Source: Pseudomonas izuensis
GTDB lineage: Bacteria; Pseudomonadota; Gammaproteobacteria; Pseudomonadales; Pseudomonadaceae
NCBI RefSeq assembly: GCF_009861505.1
Contig: NZ_WTFT01000022.1
Span: forward strand, 1-64,000
DNA length: 64,000 nt
Direction of reading: 5' to 3'
Below are positions 59,582 through 64,000 of this stretch, in pieces. How positions within the stretch are numbered: position 1 is the stretch's first letter; each line of letters begins with the position of its first letter. The position numbers were made by a program, and so were the translations under genes. The notes beneath the pieces were generated by a model. That model was given only the letters and a program-made list of their open reading frames with translations, made no database searches and was not told the DNA's origin.

Positions 59582-60202
59582 TTACACCGAATCTTCAGGT
59601 TGCGGAGGGGAGCCTGGCTTTTCGGTTGTCAGAAAGCTGCGCGCGGCCTCGAGGATTTCATCCGACAGGTCTTCGCCCCGGGTAGCCCGGGCCAGCGTCA
59701 GGGCGCCGACCATCAGCGAGTACTGCACCAGCGCCTGTTGCCGGTTTTCGGCGGTATCCTGCGAGTCCATCAACTTGGCGAACGAGTCGAGCAGGCGGTT
59801 CAGGCCCGCCATGAACGGTTCGCGCAAACCACTCCCGGCGCTTTCATGGCACATGTCGCCGGCGAAGGCCACCACCGGGCAGCTCTCGCCGGGATTGTCG
59901 CGACTATTGACCGACAGGTACGGCTCGATCAGGGCGCGGCGCGCGGCGGCCTTGTCGTCAGTCGTGGCGACCCGCTCACGCCAGCGCGTGCCCACCTCTT
60001 TGAATGCCCGCTCGCTGGCCTCCCTGGCCAGCGCTTCCTTGGACTCGAAGTGACCATAGAAGCCGCCATGGGTCAGGCCGGCAGCGGCCATCACATCGAC
60101 GACGCTGATCCCATGCAGGCCTCGCTCGCGAAACAATCGTGTAGCGGCATCGACGATGATTTCGCGGTTGAGGTCGGCTTGCTTGCGGGAAACTCGAGGC
60201 AT
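59582..60202 (-). CDS. TetR-family regulator
   Basis: A 206-aa TetR/AcrR protein with HTH EIIVDAATRLFRERGLHGISVVDVMAAAGLTHGGFYGHFESKEALA and a C-terminal TetR_C-type ligand domain with CPVVAFAGDM. It is 29 nt downstream of the tautomerase gene and probably co-transcribed with it. Ligand unknown. Confidence 0.88.
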   Translation of the reverse strand: MPRVSRKQADLNREIIVDAATRLFRERGLHGISVVDVMAAAGLTHGGFYGHFESKEALAREASERAFKEVGTRWRERVATTDDKAAARRALIEPYLSVNSRDNPGESCPVVAFAGDMCHESAGSGLREPFMAGLNRLLDSFAKLMDSQDTAENRQQALVQYSLMVGALTLARATRGEDLSDEILEAARSFLTTEKPGSPPQPEDSV

Positions 60203-60231
60203 TGGCGGCTCACAGGTAGCTGGATTGAAAG

Positions 60232-60615
60232 TCAGAGGGCGTATTGGGCAATACCATTGCCGAACGACCAGTTCTCCTTCTTCACTTCCACCAGATTAAT
60301 GAAAACATCTTCCAGGCGCACGGCCAGTTCTGTGTTGAGACTCTCGGCAATGGTTTTGTAGAGCAGTTTTTTCTGCTCGACGGTACGGCCTTCGCTCAGG
60401 GTGATCTGAATGATGACCAGGCCGTCGCTGCGCGGGATGCCCAGGTACTGGGGGTCGAAGATGAAATGATGCTCATCGTGTTCGGCGAGGATCTGGAAGT
60501 TATCGTTTTCCGGCACGCCAATCGTGGTGTGCATGGCGGAGTAGATCAGTTGGCCGATGCGTTTGGCGTAGGTGGGGTCCTGTTGCTTTTTGATTTCGAC
60601 GCGAACCAGTGGCAT
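60232..60615 (-). CDS. Tautomerase-family protein
   Basis: A 127-aa protein of the 4-oxalocrotonate tautomerase/MIF superfamily in its longer form. The catalytic N-terminal proline follows the initiator Met (MPLVRVEIKKQQ). The core strand LVIIQITLSEGRTVEQKKLLYKTIAESL and the C-terminal EDVFINLVEVKKENWSFGNGIAQYAL are typical of the tautomerase_2 group. Substrate unknown. Confidence 0.88.
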   Translation of the reverse strand: MPLVRVEIKKQQDPTYAKRIGQLIYSAMHTTIGVPENDNFQILAEHDEHHFIFDPQYLGIPRSDGLVIIQITLSEGRTVEQKKLLYKTIAESLNTELAVRLEDVFINLVEVKKENWSFGNGIAQYAL

Positions 60616-60729
60616 GGGATGACTCCAGATCGAAGACGGGTGTGGTTAAAAAATACATGATGATTAACCTTTATCAAGTGCAGGTCGTCGTTTGGCGATG
60701 AAACGCGAAGTGGGAACATTGCGAAATCC

Positions 60730-60755
60730 CTGCGGGAGCGGGCTTGCCCGCGATA
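60730..60755. repeat. Single REP
   Basis: One REP arm, CTGCGGGAGCGGGCTTGCCCGCGATAG, between the tautomerase start and the LysR stop. Confidence 0.75.
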
Positions 60756-60843
60756 GCGATGTATTGGGCAAATATGCTGGATTGTCCGGGATTGGTTGAC
60801 CACTACAATCAGTCCCGCTTTACGGCTTACGATCGTATCGAGG

Positions 60844-61770
60844 CTAAGGTGTCGGCAGGATGTATCGCGACGGCGTATCGAGCTTTTTGAAGTACTGCAC
60901 GGCAAAATCGACGAAGGTCTTCACTCGTAATGGCAGCTTTTTACCGCCCTCGGTCAGCAGGTGAAACCCGGTGCTGGGGCATTGATAGTCTTCAAGTAGC
61001 GGGATCAACCGTTTGGCCTGTATGTCGTCCGCCACCTCCCAGACCGACTTCCAGATGATCCCCAAGCCTTGAACTCCCCATTGACGCAAGGTAAATCCGT
61101 CATTGGCCAGCCGGTTGCCCTTGACCTGAATTGTGGTTGGCACCCCTTTGTCCATGAATTTCCACCGATCAAGTGTGAAATCCGCACTCAGGTGTACCAG
61201 GCAGTTGTGATGCTGCAGGTCTTCAGGGCTGAGCGGTGCGCCGCGCTGCTCAAGATACTGCGGAGAACAGCAAACTATATGCCGGTCCACTCCAAGGGAG
61301 CGGGCGATAAGTGTGCTGTCCGGAAGGTCTCCGAACCTGATTGCAATGTCCGAGCCGGACTCGACAAAGTCCAGTACGCGGTCGGTGAGAAAAAGGCGAA
61401 CGCGGATATGGGGATTTTCGCTGATGAAGCTGTCGACCAGTTGGCTGATCCACTGCCGGCCCAGATCGGTAGGGCACGTCAGGCCGATGGTTCCCAGCAG
61501 ATCGCTATGGCCGTTTTTGATGATGCTGTCGAGGGTGTCGACCTCTTCGAGAATTTTCTGGGCGTTTTCAAACAGCAACTGTCCTTCGGCGGTAGGGCTC
61601 AAGCTTCGGGTGTTGCGCTTAAGCAAGCGCAATCCGTAGAAGTCCTCCATTGCCTTGAGTCGACCACTCATGGCCGCTGGCGACAGGCCCATTTGCCGAC
61701 CCGCCGTTGAAAGTGAACCTGTCTGAACGACAAGGCGAAACAGCCGCATGTCCTGCAATCGATCGACCAT
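60844..61770 (-). CDS. LysR-family regulator
   Basis: A 308-aa LysR protein with HTH LQDMRLFRLVVQTGSLSTAGRQMGLSPAAMSGRLKAME. It is divergent from the flavin reductase-ABC operon across a 290-bp AT-rich region, and likely controls it (inference). GGCGAAATCCCC precedes the start; no strong Shine-Dalgarno. Confidence 0.9.
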   Translation of the reverse strand: MVDRLQDMRLFRLVVQTGSLSTAGRQMGLSPAAMSGRLKAMEDFYGLRLLKRNTRSLSPTAEGQLLFENAQKILEEVDTLDSIIKNGHSDLLGTIGLTCPTDLGRQWISQLVDSFISENPHIRVRLFLTDRVLDFVESGSDIAIRFGDLPDSTLIARSLGVDRHIVCCSPQYLEQRGAPLSPEDLQHHNCLVHLSADFTLDRWKFMDKGVPTTIQVKGNRLANDGFTLRQWGVQGLGIIWKSVWEVADDIQAKRLIPLLEDYQCPSTGFHLLTEGGKKLPLRVKTFVDFAVQYFKKLDTPSRYILPTP

Positions 61771-61796
61771 GGGGATTTCGCCTCGTGAAAGTTACG

Positions 61797-61813
61797 CTTT
61801 ATTGTCAATAAAG
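61797..61813. promoter_or_regulatory. Candidate LysR operator
   Basis: CTTTATT-gtc-AATAAAG, perfect 7-bp arms, 27 nt upstream of the LysR start in the divergent region. The interrupted palindrome suits autoregulation. Confidence 0.45.
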
Positions 61814-62060
61814 TATCAGCCAATTATTCAGTAAAAACCATCTAATCAAAAAAGCCGGCAGACAAGGTGAAAAAGTACGCAAGCGCTTTGGAATAGGGGT
61901 TTGAGGGCGCCTGTGAAGCGAATTCAAATATGTTTGTTGTTTGGTTCATCTTTCAGTTTCAGTGAAGAGTCAATTTCCTAAAATCGAATAGAAAAGTTCG
62001 GTTGATTGTTAATAATGCAAGCCAGTGCCTGTGAGTCACAATAAAAAGAGGGTTTATGCT

Positions 62061-62573
62061 ATGCGTGTTCAATATCAAGAGGCCGCCCCTTCGATAGACC
62101 TGGCCGGTCAATTCAAATCGGCAATGGGTCGCTTTGCCTCTTCTATAACCCTGATCACCACAGTTGATGATGGTCAGCCCCACGGCCTGGCCGCGACCGC
62201 TTTTTCCTCGGTATCGATGGACCCTGCGTCGGCTCTGATCTGCGTCAATCGTAGCGCCAGTGCCTCACCGATAATCAAGCGTTCCGGGCTGTTCTGCGTG
62301 AACATGCTGCAAAGTCAGCACGAACCGATCTGCAAAATATTCAGCCAGCCAGATCTGCGCGAACGACGCTTTGTCGACGGTGATTGGCGCACGGGTGTTC
62401 ACGGTATTCGTTACTTGGCCGACGCCCAGGCAGCGATCTTTTGCGAAGTGGTGCAGGAGATTGAACACGGTACGCACACGGTGATTATTGGCAACGTCAT
62501 TTATGTCATCACTCAACCACTGGAAGATCCACTTCTCTATATGGGAGGACGCTATCGGGAGCTGGGTCGTTAA
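62061..62573 (+). CDS. Flavin reductase family protein (HpaC-like)
   Basis: A 170-aa flavin reductase. FKSAMGRFASSITLITTVDDGQPHGLAATAFSSVSMDPASALICVNRSASASPII binds flavin, and the C terminus GNVIYVITQPLEDPLLYMGGRYRELG is typical. Such proteins supply reduced FMN/FAD to a two-component monooxygenase; none is seen in the window, so the partner may lie downstream. The start at 62061 follows GAGGG. It is the first gene of the operon with the ABC transporter. Confidence 0.9.
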   Translation: MRVQYQEAAPSIDLAGQFKSAMGRFASSITLITTVDDGQPHGLAATAFSSVSMDPASALICVNRSASASPIIKRSGLFCVNMLQSQHEPICKIFSQPDLRERRFVDGDWRTGVHGIRYLADAQAAIFCEVVQEIEHGTHTVIIGNVIYVITQPLEDPLLYMGGRYRELGR

Positions 62574-62632
62574 TTCGTAGTTATCACGTGCTGCTCGATC
62601 TTATAACAATTACATAAGAAGTGGATGTGGGT

Positions 62633-63619
62633 ATGAACAATCAGTTGTTGGCAAAAACAAGACTGCCCGGGTCGATTCCAAAGTGGATTGGACTGGACAA
62701 CAGTGTGGCGGGTCCGATGGCCGGGCTTTTATTGTTATGCGCGGTATTAACCTTCTCTACCAATAGTTTTCTGACCTTGAGTAACTTGCTCAATGTGCTG
62801 GATCAAGTGACGGTGCTGGGCATCATGGCGCTGGGCATGACGCTGGTGATTCTCATCGGTGGTATCGACTTGTCCGTGGGTGCTGTGCTGGCGGTGGCGA
62901 TCATGGTCATGAGCTGGCTCGAACAGGCGCTCGGCTTGCCGATGTGGGTGGCCATGCTCGGGGCGATTGCCGTGGGTGCAGCCTGTGGCTCGACCACGGC
63001 CTTGCTGGTGGTTCGGGCCGGCCTTCCATCATTCATTGCGACGCTGGCGATGATGTCCATCGCCCGCGGCCTGGCCTATATGGTCACCGACGGTGCGCAA
63101 GTCAGTGGATTTCCGGAATGGTTCAGCAACCTCTCGGTTATCCGCTACGGCGGTGTGTTGTCGCTGACCGTCAGTTGTTTCGTCGTGCTTGCGCTGGTGT
63201 TCTGGTTCGTTCTCAAGTTCACGGTATCCGGTCGCAGCCTGTATGCCATCGGCGGTAGCAGCAAGGTGGCCAAGCTCGCCGGAATCCGGGTCAAGGGTTA
63301 CACCAGCGCGGTGTACATCATCTCCGGCATCTGTGCGGCCCTGGGCGGAATCATCATGACCTCCCGCCTGGACACCGCGGGCGCCGGCGCGGGTGTCGGC
63401 TACGAGCTGGATGTGATCGCTGCCGTGGTGATCGGCGGTGGCAGCCTCAAGGGCGGCGCGGGGAGTGTGGTCGGCACGATCATCGGTGTGTTGATCATCG
63501 GCGTATTGCGCAACGGCTTGAACCTGGCCGGTATTTCACCCTTCGTTCAGCAAGTGGTCATCGGCGCGGTGATCGCATTCGCGGTGATGCTCGACCTGCT
63601 CAAGCGCAAGGCTGACTGA
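62633..63619 (+). CDS. Ribose-type ABC transporter permease
   Basis: A 328-aa inner-membrane permease of the RbsC family. About eight to ten hydrophobic segments include the family block GGIDLSVGAVLAVAIMVMSW and AAVVIGGGSLKGGAGSVVGTIIG near the end. It partners with the downstream binding protein, presumably with an ATPase outside the window. The order permease-binding protein after a flavin reductase is unusual for a sugar importer. ATG at 62633 is preferred over 62621. Confidence 0.92.
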   Translation: MNNQLLAKTRLPGSIPKWIGLDNSVAGPMAGLLLLCAVLTFSTNSFLTLSNLLNVLDQVTVLGIMALGMTLVILIGGIDLSVGAVLAVAIMVMSWLEQALGLPMWVAMLGAIAVGAACGSTTALLVVRAGLPSFIATLAMMSIARGLAYMVTDGAQVSGFPEWFSNLSVIRYGGVLSLTVSCFVVLALVFWFVLKFTVSGRSLYAIGGSSKVAKLAGIRVKGYTSAVYIISGICAALGGIIMTSRLDTAGAGAGVGYELDVIAAVVIGGGSLKGGAGSVVGTIIGVLIIGVLRNGLNLAGISPFVQQVVIGAVIAFAVMLDLLKRKAD

Positions 63620-63676
63620 TCTCGGGTCATCGATCAAAACCGGCATCGTTCCACGCACAATAAAAAGGTAAAAAAC

Positions 63677-64000
63677 ATGAACCTGTCTGCTTTTTCGCTT
63701 CGCTTTCTGTGGCTGCCATTGCTGGGCTGCCTGATGTCGGCCGGTGCTTACGCACAAGGCAAACCTACGGACGAAATCACGGTCGGGATGTCGATCCCGA
63801 GCCTGCAATGGGTGTTCTACCTGATGGTCCGGGATGGCGTCATGGAACAGGCCAAGACCCTCGGCATCAAGAATGTACTGGTGGCTGATGCCCAGGCCGA
63901 TCCCGCGCGACAGGTCAGTCAGATTCAGGACATGTTGAGCAAAGGAATCGACGTACTGCTTTACACCGCGACCGGTAGCGCCGCTTCGGCCGTGCCTGTG
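63677..64000 (+). CDS. Periplasmic sugar-binding protein (RbsB family), 3' truncated by window
   Basis: The first 108 residues of a type-1 periplasmic binding protein. The signal peptide ends at SAGAYA, then EITVGMSIPSLQWVFYLMVRDG and the conserved VADAQADPARQVSQIQDMLSKGIDVLLYTATGS. AAGG lies upstream of the ATG. It continues beyond 64000. Confidence 0.9.
   Translation, partial: MNLSAFSLRFLWLPLLGCLMSAGAYAQGKPTDEITVGMSIPSLQWVFYLMVRDGVMEQAKTLGIKNVLVADAQADPARQVSQIQDMLSKGIDVLLYTATGSAASAVPV

Noticed and set aside
1..60755. CRISPR-like repeated elements
   Set aside because: The repeats are dispersed REP doublets with inverted arms, not evenly spaced direct repeats with unique spacers, and no cas genes occur.

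Overview
The window looks like a chromosomal segment of a Pseudomonas of the fluorescens group. Evidence: high GC with strong third-position GC bias, a bkdA1A2B-lpdV operon with divergent bkdR, OprD and CopCD homologues, a DUF1652 protein, and about 20 intergenic REP/REPIN elements of the GCTGGCTTGCCAGC, GCGAGCAAGCTCGC and TGTAGGAGCTGCCGCAGGCTGCGATC types. No rRNA, tRNA, CRISPR array, transposase or prophage block was seen. The species cannot be fixed from sequence reading alone.

Layout. 0-7 kb: REPINs, an N-acetylmuramidase, a ProA-like reductase with an N-terminal extension, a BON protein, the cyanate system (cynT, cynS, divergent cynR), a small Pseudomonas protein and a GNAT. 7-12.6 kb: topB, then a two-gene unit made of a LecA-like jelly-roll protein and a 749-aa papain-like peptidase fused to an alpha/beta hydrolase, then DUF427. 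12.7-25.5 kb: MHS transporter/GMC oxidoreductase/LysR, an AlkD-like protein, a KefB/C antiporter, LysR/ModA-like binding protein/citrate-type MFS, a GGDEF protein and an FKBP. 25.5-27.2 kb: an AT-rich island with a secreted metzincin behind a 36-bp palindrome.

27.2-42 kb is mostly catabolic: an SDR with a triple GTC-N5-GAC operator, MEKHLA protein, ilvE, the bkd complex and bkdR, an MBL persulfide-dioxygenase-like enzyme with a TauE exporter, and a uronate oxidation unit (udh, SMP-30 lactonase, aldose epimerase, OprD porin) whose two promoters share a GTCGTAC operator motif. 42-52.3 kb: copCD, then reductive pyrimidine degradation (TetR regulator, preA, preT, dihydropyrimidinase, NCS1 permease, N-carbamoyl-beta-alanine amidohydrolase).

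52.3-64 kb: an ECF41-type sigma factor with its carboxymuconolactone-decarboxylase-like partner and a matching promoter, a triple-PAS LuxR regulator, small proteins, SDR/APH kinase-like genes, a D-2-hydroxyacid dehydrogenase, TetR, tautomerase and LysR, and the start of a flavin reductase plus ribose-type ABC transporter operon that runs off the window.

The most unusual items are: (1) a 338-bp tandem duplication between tetR and preA whose two copies differ only synonymously inside both gene tails, pointing to a junction between two diverged alleles; (2) the peptidase-hydrolase fusion with its LecA-like partner; (3) the ECF41 promoter whose -35 element is buried in a 13-bp-arm hairpin; (4) the AT-rich metzincin with its long palindrome.
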